A stretch of 64,000 nt of DNA, from positions 124,001-188,000 of the forward strand of contig NZ_FUYF01000001.1 in assembly GCF_900167555.1 (NCBI RefSeq), given 5' to 3'. The stretch comes from Gemmiger formicilis. Lineage in GTDB: Bacteria; Bacillota; Clostridia; Oscillospirales; Ruminococcaceae. The translations under genes and the position numbers were made by a program. Of this stretch, positions 15,205 through 23,478 are shown one piece after another (position 1 is the first letter of the stretch; every line of letters begins with the position of its first letter). The notes under the pieces were generated by a model. It saw nothing but the letters and a program-made list of their open reading frames with translations. It did no database searches and was not told where the DNA came from.

Positions 15205-15558
15205 ATGCTCTACTATGACAAAAAGAATGTCCCGTTGGCGCGGCAGCTCCGCAAGAATATGACACCGTGGGAAAATAAGCTGTGGTATCAGTTTCTCCGC
15301 ACCTTCACCCCGCGCTTCCAGCGCCAAAAGCCCATCGGCGGCTATATCGCTGATTTCTACTGCGCAAAAACAAGGCTTGTCATCGAGCTGGACGGGGCAC
15401 AGCATTACACGCCCGAGCAACAGCAGACCGACAGTCTGCGCACAGAGTTTTTCGCACAGAACCATATCAGGGTTCTGCGGTTCACCAATTTGGACATAGA
15501 CCGCCGCTTTGACGGCGTATGCCAAACGATAGAGGCGGCTGTTCAGGCCGCCGTGTAA
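15205..15558 (+). CDS. DUF559 domain protein, PD-(D/E)XK endonuclease-like
   Basis: 117 aa. Recognisable DUF559 core: LRKNMTPWENKLWYQFLR, FQRQKPIGGYIADFYC and LVIELDGAQHY, i.e. the D...ExD catalytic arrangement of the Vsr-like restriction-endonuclease fold, ending LRFTNLDIDRR. The family is widespread and its cellular role is unsettled. It interrupts an otherwise continuous glycan operon and is preceded by a complete family B repeat, which suggests that it arrived as a mobile or hitch-hiking unit. The start follows AAAGGAAAAGCCACT. Confidence 0.88.
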   Translation: MLYYDKKNVPLARQLRKNMTPWENKLWYQFLRTFTPRFQRQKPIGGYIADFYCAKTRLVIELDGAQHYTPEQQQTDSLRTEFFAQNHIRVLRFTNLDIDRRFDGVCQTIEAAVQAAV

Positions 15559-15571
15559 GCGAGGTACACTC

Positions 15572-16306
15572 ATGAAAACAATCGCTGTGATCCCGGCGCG
15601 TTACGCCAGTACCCGGATGCCGGGCAAGCCGCTGGCCGATGTGCTGGGCAAACCGATGATCTACTGGGTCTACAGGGCCGCCAGGGCCTGCCCGAAGCTG
15701 GACGATGTGCTCATCGCCACCGACGACGAGCGCATTGCCGACGCCTGCAAAACCTACGATATGCGGTATATTATGACCAGCCCCGACCACGACACCCCCA
15801 CCGGGCGCATCTGGGAGGTCAGCACCGTCGAGGACGCCGACCTCTACCTGCAGCTCATGGGCGACGAGCCGCTGGTCAACCCCGCGGCGTTCGACCTGAT
15901 CCTGCCTGAAACGCTGCCCGATGACCCCTATTACGTCGCGGTGCTGACGAACGTTATGGAGCACCCCGCCGACGTTATCGACTTCTCGAACCAAAAGGTC
16001 GTGACGAACGCCGCACGGGAGATTTTGCTGATTTCCCGCAGCCCCATCCCCTACCCCAAAGGCACGCTGGATTTCGAGTACGAGAAGGTCACCGGCATTC
16101 AGCTGTACAGCAAGCAGGCACTGAAATTCTACCATGATACGCCGAAATCCATCCTTGAAAAGGCCGAGGAAAACGACATGATGCGCTTTATCGAGAATGG
16201 CCACAAGGTACACGCCATCGTCAGCCCGTACAAGACGGTCAGCGTGGACACGCCGAAGGATCTGGCGCTGGTCAATGAAATTTTGAAGGAGAAGCAGCAT
16301 GGCTGA
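15572..16306 (+). CDS. CMP-ulosonate cytidylyltransferase, KdsB-like
   Basis: 244 aa, close to the length of 3-deoxy-manno-octulosonate cytidylyltransferase. The KdsB/NeuA nucleotide-binding start IAVIPARYASTRMPGKPL is intact, as are VLIATDDERI, QLMGDEPLVNP and the C-terminal VSVDTPKDLALV. It should activate a keto-sugar acid with CTP. The usual partner KdsA (PEP condensing) is not nearby; the next two genes encode an aldolase and a KdsC-like phosphatase. The substrate may therefore not be KDO. Its last 8 bp overlap the aldolase gene. Confidence 0.88.
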   Translation: MKTIAVIPARYASTRMPGKPLADVLGKPMIYWVYRAARACPKLDDVLIATDDERIADACKTYDMRYIMTSPDHDTPTGRIWEVSTVEDADLYLQLMGDEPLVNPAAFDLILPETLPDDPYYVAVLTNVMEHPADVIDFSNQKVVTNAAREILLISRSPIPYPKGTLDFEYEKVTGIQLYSKQALKFYHDTPKSILEKAEENDMMRFIENGHKVHAIVSPYKTVSVDTPKDLALVNEILKEKQHG

Positions 16307-17858
16307 TATTAAACTGCTGGACTGCACCCTGCGCGACGGCGGCTATGTGAACAACTGGCAGTGGGGCTTCGGCTCGGCACGCCGCATCATCCAGACGCTG
16401 ACCCGCGCGGGCGTGGACGTCGTCGAGGTCGGCTTTCTGCGCAATGTGGACGGCTACGACCCCGACGTGACGGTCTGCAACACGATTGAGGAGCTGAACC
16501 GTCTGCTGCCCGACGAGGGCCAGCGCGGCCACACGATGTACTCCGGCATGGCGATGCGCTCCAACTACGACATTGCCAAGCTGTCCCCCTACGACGGCCA
16601 CGGCATTGAAATCATCCGTATCACCGCCCATGATTACGACATTAAGGACGGCATGGACTTTGCCCGCCGTATCAAAGAATTGGGCTACAAGGTCTCCATC
16701 AATCCCATCAACATCATGGGCTACAGCGACAAGGACCTGCTCTGGATCTTTGAGCAGGTCAACGAAATTCATCCGTGGCAGTTCTCCATTGTGGATACCT
16801 TCGGCAGCATGCGCCGCCGCGATCTGGAGCGCATCGTCAGCATGGCTGACCATAATTTAGCTCCGGACATCCGCCTGGCGCTGCACCTGCATGAGAACAT
16901 GGCGCTTAGCTTCTGCCTGGCGCAGGAATTTCTCGACAAGCATCTGCGCCGCGACCTGGCTGTGGACGGCAGCCTGATGGGCATGGGCCGCATCCCCGGC
17001 AACCTGCCGATTGAGCTGATCGCCGACTATATGAACGAGTACTTCGGCGGCCACTACAACATTGACGACCTCATGGATGCCATTCAGGACCACATTGCGC
17101 CCATCAAGGGCAACTGCGCGTGGGGCTACACCCCGGCGTACTTCCTGTCGGCCAGGTTCAATCTGCACCGCAACTATGCCGAGCATTACCTTGGCAAGGG
17201 CGATCTGACGAACCGCGACATCAACCATATTCTGGCGGCCATCGCGCCAAACAAAAAGACTGTGTTTGATGCCGCCTACGCCGACACGCTCTACACCGAG
17301 TACAAGAACCGCCGCATCGACGACGCAGGCGCACTGGCCGCCCTGCAGAGGGCCTTTGCGGGCAAGACCGTGCTGGTGCTGGCCCCCGGCGGCAGCCTGG
17401 CTGCCGAGGCTGGCCGTGCCGCTGTAGCAGCCGCGCAGGCCGACGTGACAGTCTCGGCCAACTTTGTGCCGGATTTTGTGACGCCCGACTATGCGTTTTT
17501 CACGAACGCAAAACGCTTTGACGTGGATGCCGCCTACCCCTGCCCGCTGATCCTGACCAGCAACCTGCGCGCCGACAAGGACGCGGCGGTGGTCAACTAT
17601 GACCGGCTGTCCGCCACCGACGCGCAGGGCGGCAACAGCGTGCTGATGCTGCTGCGTCTGCTGCGCCAGTGCGGCGCGGCGCGGGTGCTGCTGGCCGGTG
17701 CCGACGGCTACAGGCCGGGCACTGCCGCCTACGCGGACGAGGGCCTGCACACCCACACCGGGCGCGGCGCGGCCTACAATGCCCAGATGGCGGGGGCCAT
17801 CCGCGCGGCGGGCCTGCCCGTGGAATTCATCACCCCCAGCGAGTACGAGAGGGCCTGA
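16299..17858 (+). CDS. HMG-lyase-type pyruvate aldolase fused to a CST-II/MptE-like domain
   Basis: 519 aa in two parts. Residues 1 to about 340 form a DRE-TIM aldolase: metal and catalytic motif LLDCTLRDGGYVNNW, HLHEN metal histidines and GMGRIPGNLPIELIADYMNE, related to 4-hydroxy-2-oxovalerate aldolase. Residues about 350-519 form a separate Rossmann-like domain, VLVLAPGGSLAAEAGR ... SANFVPDFVTPDYAFFTN, whose G-x-S-L start recalls the GNGPSL motif of CST-II sialyltransferases and of MptE/DUF115 proteins. Sandwiched between KdsB-like and KdsC-like genes, it probably builds or processes a keto-sugar acid from pyruvate and an aldehyde; the exact reaction is inference. Confidence 0.8.
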   Translation: MADIKLLDCTLRDGGYVNNWQWGFGSARRIIQTLTRAGVDVVEVGFLRNVDGYDPDVTVCNTIEELNRLLPDEGQRGHTMYSGMAMRSNYDIAKLSPYDGHGIEIIRITAHDYDIKDGMDFARRIKELGYKVSINPINIMGYSDKDLLWIFEQVNEIHPWQFSIVDTFGSMRRRDLERIVSMADHNLAPDIRLALHLHENMALSFCLAQEFLDKHLRRDLAVDGSLMGMGRIPGNLPIELIADYMNEYFGGHYNIDDLMDAIQDHIAPIKGNCAWGYTPAYFLSARFNLHRNYAEHYLGKGDLTNRDINHILAAIAPNKKTVFDAAYADTLYTEYKNRRIDDAGALAALQRAFAGKTVLVLAPGGSLAAEAGRAAVAAAQADVTVSANFVPDFVTPDYAFFTNAKRFDVDAAYPCPLILTSNLRADKDAAVVNYDRLSATDAQGGNSVLMLLRLLRQCGAARVLLAGADGYRPGTAAYADEGLHTHTGRGAAYNAQMAGAIRAAGLPVEFITPSEYERA

Positions 17859-17860
17859 CG

Positions 17861-18367
17861 ATGATACGACTGCTGGTGCTGGACGTGGACGGCACGATGA
17901 CCGACGGCGGCGTCTACTACGACGCCACCGGCAATGAGCTGAAGAAATTTGCCATCAAGGACGGCGCCGGGCTGGTGCTGGCGCGCACGGCGGGCATCCG
18001 CGTGATGATCTGCACCGGGCGCGAGTGCGAGGCCGTGCGCCGCCGCGCCGCAGATTTGAAAATCACCGACATCTACCAGAATGTTGGCAAAAAAGCCGCG
18101 TTCCTGCGGGATTTCATGGCTGAAAACGGCTACGCGCGGGACGATGTCGCCTACTGTGGCGACGACCTGAACGATCTGGCGGCCATGGCGCTGTGTGGCT
18201 TTGTGGCCTGCCCGGCGGATGCCGCGCCGGAGGTGCGGGCGCGTGCCGACTATATCTGCCCCCAGCGCGGCGGCGAGGGTGCCGTCCGCGGAGCGGTGGA
18301 GAAGATCCTGCGCGGGGACGGACGCTGGAACGACGCTGTGAAAAAGGCGTTTCAGGTGGAATTGTAA
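17861..18367 (+). CDS. KdsC-like HAD phosphatase
   Basis: 168 aa, the length of KDO-8-phosphate phosphatase and of the phosphatase half of bacterial NeuA fusions. HAD motifs are present: LLVLDVDGTMTDGGVYY (motif I), MICTGRECEAVRRRAADL (motif II region), VGKKAAFLRDF (motif III Lys) and VAYCGDDLNDLAAM (motif IV). The VYYD after motif I is typical of the KdsC group. It starts 2 bp after the aldolase stop and should remove the phosphate from the ulosonate 8- or 9-phosphate before CMP activation. Confidence 0.9.
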   Translation: MIRLLVLDVDGTMTDGGVYYDATGNELKKFAIKDGAGLVLARTAGIRVMICTGRECEAVRRRAADLKITDIYQNVGKKAAFLRDFMAENGYARDDVAYCGDDLNDLAAMALCGFVACPADAAPEVRARADYICPQRGGEGAVRGAVEKILRGDGRWNDAVKKAFQVEL

Positions 18368-18387
18368 CGCTAAACTTGCGGGCGGCT

Positions 18388-18441
18388 GTAGGGGTCGATG
18401 CTTGCATCGACCCGCGGGCGGATGCGGGCATCCGCCCCTAC
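18388..18441. repeat. Family C composite palindromic element (copy 6, compact)
   Basis: GTAGGGGTCGATGCTTGCAT then CGACCC, no linker, then GCGGGCGGATGCGGGCATCCGCCCCTAC. It lies inside the glycan operon, between the phosphatase and DUF2142 genes. Confidence 0.72.
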
Positions 18442-18462
18442 GGCCTAACGGAAGGAGATTTC

Positions 18463-21000
18463 ATGAAAAACAAAAAACATACCCCCTTGCTGGCGGCACT
18501 GGCAACGCTTGTCGTGCTGCTGGCGGGCGTGGTGCTGATCTGGCTGGCGAAGGTCCGGCCCGATGTGGGCAAGGGCCGCAGTGAGATCGTCACCGACTTC
18601 CTGCGGGCCGAGCTTTTGCAGGACGGCCAGACCGCAACGCAGGTCTTTACCTACGACAAGGATATTTTGACGATAGGTCTTGAATTTTACCTGCCGGGTG
18701 ACCAGCCCTGCGGTGCGCTGGATGTTGTGCTCTACGACGCCGACACCGGCGAGGAGTTGTCCCGCTCCGTCGGTACGATGGACTACATCGTGCCCGACCA
18801 GTACACGACCCTGGGGATGGACCCCGCCGTGACCGGGCAGGAGGGCCGCCGTTACAAGTTGGCCGTCACGCCGCATTACGCGACGGACGCGATTTTGGCC
18901 ATCGGCCACAGCGACGGTGTCGCGCTCTGGAAGGAGCAGATGGCCGTGGATGACCGTGTGATCGACGGCACGATGGCGATGCAGATCACCTACCAGCGCA
19001 TCGGCGGCTACCTGACGCGGTTCTTCCTGCTTGTGGGCGGGCTGGCCGCCGTGCTGGCCGCGCTGGCCGTGTGGGCGGTGCTTAGCAAAAAACTGGCACT
19101 GCACCGTCTTGTTTTTGTGCTGGTGCTCGGCTTTGGACTGCTGTACAGCTTTGTGCTGCCGCCTTATGCTGCGCCCGACGAGAAATACCACATCAACCAG
19201 AGCTTTACGCTGGCCTGCCGCTGGGCCAACGACCTGTCCCACGACGAGTGGCGGATGGGTAAGGTGCCCACGACGACGAGCTTCCGCCGCGTCGGTGACG
19301 AGGACGCCGACCTGCAAAACGAGAACACGACGGTCTTTACGTGGGAGGCGTTCACCTCCCAGCTGTTCACCACCACAGACCAGCCCTTTGACAGCCATCA
19401 GGAATATAATGAATTGCAGACCGACCAGAACCCGCTTCTGTACGTCGTCAGTGCGGCGGCGGTATTTCTGGCCTATGTGCTGCATTTTGGCTTTGCGCCC
19501 GCGCTGTTTTTGGGGCGGCTTGCAAATCTGCTGCTCTTTGCGGCGCTGGCGGCGCTGGCGGTCAAGACCGCGCCGTTCGGCAAGCGGGTCTTTACCGTGG
19601 CCGCGCTGCTGCCCATGACGCTGCACCTGGCGGCCAGCTTCAGCCGGGACGCGCCGCTGCTGGGGCTGTGCTTTGTGTTCACGGCGCTGCTGATGGACGC
19701 GGCGTTCGGCCCGAATCAGAAAAAGGCACTCTCCCCCGCCCGGCTGACGGCGCTGCTGTTCTGCGGCGTGCTGCTGGCCCCGGGCAAACTCGTCTATCTG
19801 CCGCTGGCGGCACTGCTGCTGCTGGTGCCCGCCGCGCGGTTGGGGCACCACGCCAGGGCAAAGAAGTGCGCCTATCTGGCCGCCTGTCTGGCGCTGGCGC
19901 TGCTGCTGAATACGGGCCTTCTGACCGATACGCTGCGCAGCGGGCAGACCGCGGTGCAGACCACGGCGGCGGAGGACGCAGGCCGCGTGGTCAAGAGCCG
20001 CCCCGCAGAGTCGGACGAAGCCTACGAGGCCGAGATCTGCGGCGAGAGTACGCTGGAAAACTACGTCAAGCGGCTGTATTATTACGTGGACGACAACCGC
20101 AGCCCCGCGGCCCGCGAGGTCGCATTCTGGGTGCAGGCCATGCAGGAGGGCGACGTCAGCCCGGCAGTGCTGGGGCAGAGTTTCCTCTTTTCGCCCGACA
20201 GGGCCAACAGCTACACCGACGGCCAGGCATTTTACACGATGGCCTCCTATGCGCTGCTGGGCACCGACGTGACCGACGGCAACGCGGACGCCTACCTGCC
20301 CTATTTTGCCGAGGGCGGCGCGGTGCAGGCCTACAAGCAACTGTTCAACCTGACCAGCTGTGTCGAGAGCTTCGCCGCGCTGGGTGTGGACGTCGGCACG
20401 ATGGATGACCGCATCCCGCTGGACCGCACGGTGCTGGCGCAGGAGGTCGAGGCCGCCCGCGCGACCCGCAGCACCCAGAGCACGGCGGACGAGGCCGACA
20501 AAGCCACCTACACGCCGGGCTACATCCTGCGCCATCCCGTGGACACGGTGCTGCTGTTTGTGCGCAGCGCCGTGGAAAACGGCGACCATTACATCCGCAC
20601 GCTGGTGGGCGGCAGCCTGAGCTACTACACCGTTGATCTGGCCTGGGGCTGGGTCGCGGTGCTGTACCTGCTGCTGGCCTACGCGGCGCTGCCCGTGCAG
20701 GGCGCGGTGATGAAGCCCGCCGGTAAGGCGCGCGGCTGGTGCTGCGCGGCGGCGGCGCTCTGCTGCCTGCTGGCCGTGGCCGGGTGCCTCTTGTGGACAC
20801 CCACCCATTACGACACGCTGTACGGCCTGCAGGGGCGGTACTTCCTGCCCGTGCTGCCGCTGCTTCTGCTGACCTGCCTGCCCCGCCGTCTGGCCGCCGT
20901 GCCCGACGAGGACACCGCCCAGACCCGCCTTGTGGCCGCGCTTGCACTGGTACAGGCGGGGATGGTCGTGAATATTATGCTGGCGATTATTGCAAGGTGA
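18463..21000 (+). CDS. DUF2142-type multi-pass membrane protein
   Basis: 845 aa from the ATG preceded by GGAAGGAG; the same frame stays open further upstream through the family C repeat but has no ribosome site there. One N-terminal helix (LLAALATLVVLLAGVVLIWL), a soluble external domain to about residue 190, then ten or so helices with a hydrophilic insert at about 500-690. The stretch LPPYAAPDEKYHINQSF matches the P-x-D-E-x-x-H motif of DUF2142 and related GT-C-like proteins that add sugars at the outer membrane face. Placement among glycan genes supports a polyprenyl-phosphate-sugar-dependent transferase. Confidence 0.82.
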   Translation: MKNKKHTPLLAALATLVVLLAGVVLIWLAKVRPDVGKGRSEIVTDFLRAELLQDGQTATQVFTYDKDILTIGLEFYLPGDQPCGALDVVLYDADTGEELSRSVGTMDYIVPDQYTTLGMDPAVTGQEGRRYKLAVTPHYATDAILAIGHSDGVALWKEQMAVDDRVIDGTMAMQITYQRIGGYLTRFFLLVGGLAAVLAALAVWAVLSKKLALHRLVFVLVLGFGLLYSFVLPPYAAPDEKYHINQSFTLACRWANDLSHDEWRMGKVPTTTSFRRVGDEDADLQNENTTVFTWEAFTSQLFTTTDQPFDSHQEYNELQTDQNPLLYVVSAAAVFLAYVLHFGFAPALFLGRLANLLLFAALAALAVKTAPFGKRVFTVAALLPMTLHLAASFSRDAPLLGLCFVFTALLMDAAFGPNQKKALSPARLTALLFCGVLLAPGKLVYLPLAALLLLVPAARLGHHARAKKCAYLAACLALALLLNTGLLTDTLRSGQTAVQTTAAEDAGRVVKSRPAESDEAYEAEICGESTLENYVKRLYYYVDDNRSPAAREVAFWVQAMQEGDVSPAVLGQSFLFSPDRANSYTDGQAFYTMASYALLGTDVTDGNADAYLPYFAEGGAVQAYKQLFNLTSCVESFAALGVDVGTMDDRIPLDRTVLAQEVEAARATRSTQSTADEADKATYTPGYILRHPVDTVLLFVRSAVENGDHYIRTLVGGSLSYYTVDLAWGWVAVLYLLLAYAALPVQGAVMKPAGKARGWCCAAAALCCLLAVAGCLLWTPTHYDTLYGLQGRYFLPVLPLLLLTCLPRRLAAVPDEDTAQTRLVAALALVQAGMVVNIMLAIIAR

Positions 21001-21010
21001 CTGCTTTGCA

Positions 21011-21134
21011 AATAAAAAATAAGAAATAATAAATTTGGTGGACCGCGCCGCGGGACGGCGCTCAAAATTTTGTTTTCGCCTTCAGGCGAAAACACCACAT
21101 TATTTATTATTTATTATTTATTATCTATTATTTT
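21011..21134. repeat. Family D AT-ended MITE-like element (copy 1, uninterrupted)
   Basis: AT-rich ends AATAAGAAATAATAAAT ... ATTTATTATTTATTATT surround a GC-rich core including CAAAATTTTGTTTTCGCC and the hairpin TTTTCGCCTTCAGGCGAAAA. The same element in opposite orientation, interrupted by a family C insertion, is at 35560-35759. It separates the DUF2142 and GT4 genes. Confidence 0.7.
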
Positions 21135-21150
21135 GAAAAGGCCAACTATA

Positions 21151-22281
21151 ATGGTTATCTGTTTCTTCTCAACGCAATACCTCCCCACCCCCGGCGGGGT
21201 CGAGCGGTATACCTGGAATCTGGCGCGGCGGTGTGTGGCGGCAGGGCATCGCGCCCTTGTCGTCACGGCATCGCTGCCGGGCCTGCCCGCGCGGGAGCGT
21301 GATGCCGACGGCATCGAAATCTACCGTCTGCCGTCCTGGCCTGTCATGGGCGGGCGGTTCCCCGTGTTAAAGCCCCTTGCCGATGCAGACGACCTCTGGG
21401 CACAGGGCATCGACTTTGCGGTCATCCAGACCCGGATGTACACGCAAAGCGTCTGGGCCGCACGGCAGTGTAAACGGCGCGGCATCCCGGCGCTGGTCAT
21501 CGACCACTCCACCGGCTATATGCTGCACGGCGGGCTGGCCGGGGCGCTGGGCAAGGCGTATGAGCACGCGGCCTGCGGCAGCATCCGCCGCTGCGGGTTC
21601 CCGTTCTACGGTGTCTCCGGGGATGTCTGCCGCTGGCTGGAAACGTTCGGCATCCAGGCGGCGGGCCGACTGCCCAACGCCGTGGACCCTGCCGAGCTGG
21701 AACGGCTGGCCCACGCAGACAACGCGGTTGACTGGCGCCGGAGGCTAAACGTGCCCGCGGACGGCAGGCTCGTTGCCTTTGCCGGGCGGCTCATCCCGGA
21801 GAAGGGGGCGCTGCGGCTGGCTCAGGCTGTGCAGGACATTCCGGGCTGTACGCTGGCCGTGGCGGGCACCGGCCCCGAGGAGGCCGCTCTGGCCGCGCTG
21901 GGCGGCGGTATCCATGCGCTGGGGGCGCTGCCGCATGAGCAGATCGTCCAGCTGCTGACACAGGCGGACGCCTACTGTCTGCCCACCGAGTACGCCGAGG
22001 GCTTCCCCACGACGCTGCTCGAGGCGGCGGCCTGCCGCTGCCCCATCGTGACGACCCGCACGGCGGGCACCGACGAGCTGCTGCCCGGGGACGACTACGC
22101 GGTGTTTTTGGCAAACGCTGCGCCCGAGACCATCCGCGCAGGGCTGGAAACGCTGCTGGCGGACCCCGCTGCGGCCCGCACCCGCGCCGAAAACGCCCGC
22201 CAAAACCTTTGCAGCCACTTTACATGGCAGGCTGTCTTTGCTACAATGATGGAAGCCGTAACGTCTGCCAAAAGGAGCTAA
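21151..22281 (+). CDS. Glycosyltransferase family 4
   Basis: 376 aa from the ATG that follows GAAAAGG; an earlier in-frame ATG lies within the family D repeat and is not credible. GT-B fold: N-terminal FSTQYLPTPGGVERYTWNLA, and the C-terminal donor-binding domain with VAFAGRLIPEKGALRLAQA, VAGTGPEEAALAAL and LPTEYAEGFPTTLLEAAAC (the E-x7-E motif). A retaining transferase using a nucleotide sugar; the sugar is not readable. Followed 1 bp later by the GT2 gene. Confidence 0.92.
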   Translation: MVICFFSTQYLPTPGGVERYTWNLARRCVAAGHRALVVTASLPGLPARERDADGIEIYRLPSWPVMGGRFPVLKPLADADDLWAQGIDFAVIQTRMYTQSVWAARQCKRRGIPALVIDHSTGYMLHGGLAGALGKAYEHAACGSIRRCGFPFYGVSGDVCRWLETFGIQAAGRLPNAVDPAELERLAHADNAVDWRRRLNVPADGRLVAFAGRLIPEKGALRLAQAVQDIPGCTLAVAGTGPEEAALAALGGGIHALGALPHEQIVQLLTQADAYCLPTEYAEGFPTTLLEAAACRCPIVTTRTAGTDELLPGDDYAVFLANAAPETIRAGLETLLADPAAARTRAENARQNLCSHFTWQAVFATMMEAVTSAKRS

Positions 22282-22282
22282 G

Positions 22283-23002
22283 ATGTCAAAATTACTCATC
22301 GTCATCCCCGCGCACAACGAGGAAGCCAACATCGTGCAGGTCGTCGAGGAGCTGACCCGCAGTTATCCACAGTATGATTACGTGGTCGTCAACGACGGCA
22401 GCCGCGACAAAACCGCGGCGCTTTGCCGTGCCCACGGCTATCGGCTCATTGACCTGCCGGTCAACCTGGGGCTGGCGGGCGCGTTCCAGACCGGGCTGCG
22501 CTTTGCCGCGGAGAACGGCTACGACTGCGCCATGCAGATGGACGCCGACGGTCAGCACAAGCCGGAGTATATCGCCCCGATGCTGGCCGCGCTGGAGGAG
22601 GGCAACGACATTGTCATCGGCAGCCGCTTCCTGACCGTGAAGAAGCCCAAGACGCTGCGGATGCTGGGCAGCTACATCATCAGCTGGTCTATCCGCCTGA
22701 CGACGGGCCGCGCCATCTGCGACCCGACCAGCGGCATGCGGATGTTCAACCGCGCCATGGTCGAGGAGTTTGCCCAGAACCTGAACTACGGCCCCGAGCC
22801 CGACACGATCAGCTACCTGATCAAAAACGGCGCGACGGTCAAGGAGGTGCAGGTCGAAATGGGCGAACGTCTGGCGGGCCAGAGCTACCTGACCTTCTGG
22901 CGCAGCGTGCAGTATATGGTCAAAATGTCCATCTCGATTCTGTTGATCCAGTGGTTCCGCAAGCGCGACACCGAGACGCCCTACCCCGAAAGGAGCCTGT
23001 GA
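22283..23002 (+). CDS. Glycosyltransferase family 2, polyprenyl-phosphate sugar synthase-like
   Basis: 239 aa GT-A enzyme with LLIVIPAHNEEANIVQVV, VVNDGSRDKTAAL, the metal-binding QMDADGQHKP and SGMRMFNRAM. The size and the QMDADGQH motif place it with the DPM1/GtrB-like synthases that load a sugar on undecaprenyl phosphate. Together with the DUF2142 and DUF2304 genes it could form a lipid-sugar synthase and membrane transferase module. 1-bp spacings to both neighbours imply coupling. Confidence 0.92.
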   Translation: MSKLLIVIPAHNEEANIVQVVEELTRSYPQYDYVVVNDGSRDKTAALCRAHGYRLIDLPVNLGLAGAFQTGLRFAAENGYDCAMQMDADGQHKPEYIAPMLAALEEGNDIVIGSRFLTVKKPKTLRMLGSYIISWSIRLTTGRAICDPTSGMRMFNRAMVEEFAQNLNYGPEPDTISYLIKNGATVKEVQVEMGERLAGQSYLTFWRSVQYMVKMSISILLIQWFRKRDTETPYPERSL

Positions 23003-23003
23003 A

Positions 23004-23363
23004 ATGTTCGATCAAACACTGATTCGTGTCTGCCTGATCCTGGGCAGCTTCATCACGGCGGGGTACATCCTGCGGCGCGTGCGGCACGCAAAGGTCCAGA
23101 TCGAGGATACGATCTTCTGGCTGATGTTCAGTGCGGCGCTGCTGATCCTGGCCATCTTCCCCGGCATCGCCTATTGGGCCGCAAACCTGCTGGGCTTCAT
23201 GAGTCCCATCAACTTTGTCTATGTTGTCATCATCTTTTTGCTGCTGGCCAAGCAGTTCTTTATGTCCATCAAATTGAGCCAGCTCGACAGCAAGGTCCGT
23301 ATCCTGACCGAGCAGGTCGCCCTGAACGAGGAAAAGGCGGAGCGGGATAAGCTGGACCTGTGA
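23004..23363 (+). CDS. DUF2304 small membrane protein
   Basis: 119 aa with three hydrophobic segments (LILGSFITAGYILRR, FWLMFSAALLILAIFPGIAYW, INFVYVVIIFLLLAKQFF) and a charged C-terminal coiled-coil-like tail (LDSKVRILTEQVALNEEKAE). This is the DUF2304 pattern, which usually follows a GT2 polyprenyl-sugar synthase gene, as here. Probably a membrane partner of that enzyme. Last gene of the operon. Confidence 0.9.
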   Translation: MFDQTLIRVCLILGSFITAGYILRRVRHAKVQIEDTIFWLMFSAALLILAIFPGIAYWAANLLGFMSPINFVYVVIIFLLLAKQFFMSIKLSQLDSKVRILTEQVALNEEKAERDKLDL

Positions 23364-23395
23364 AAAAGGCTTCCCCCCCTTGGGGGAAGCCTTTG
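23364..23395 (+). terminator. Terminator of the first polysaccharide operon (family A-type hairpin)
   Basis: AAGGCTTCCCCC / GGGGGAAGCCTT stem immediately after the DUF2304 stop; the sequence equals the opening hairpin of family A repeats. Confidence 0.6.
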
Positions 23396-23415
23396 GGGGT
23401 GCGCAAAATTAAAAT

Positions 23416-23444
23416 TTGTATTCCCCCCAAAACTATGGTATAAT
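23416..23444 (+). promoter_or_regulatory. Promoter of the 95-aa hypothetical gene
   Basis: TTGTAT (23416-23421), 17-bp spacer, TATAAT (23439-23444). Confidence 0.6.
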
Positions 23445-23478
23445 AAAGTATTGACTAAAGAGAAAGAAGGTTTCAGAT

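Noticed and set aside
15205-15558. DUF559 gene as a Vsr mismatch endonuclease of a restriction-modification system
   Set aside because: No methyltransferase gene nearby, and the sequence fits DUF559 rather than Vsr proper.
18445-20808. Long open frame (about 787 codons) antisense to the DUF2142 gene
   Set aside because: It lacks a ribosome site, has biased low-complexity composition typical of the complement of a GC-rich gene, and the sense frame encodes a convincing membrane protein.
11894-23363. Glycan region as a prophage or integrative element
   Set aside because: No integrase, structural or conjugation genes; composition is like the neighbours, and the only mobile signs are short repeats and the DUF559 gene.
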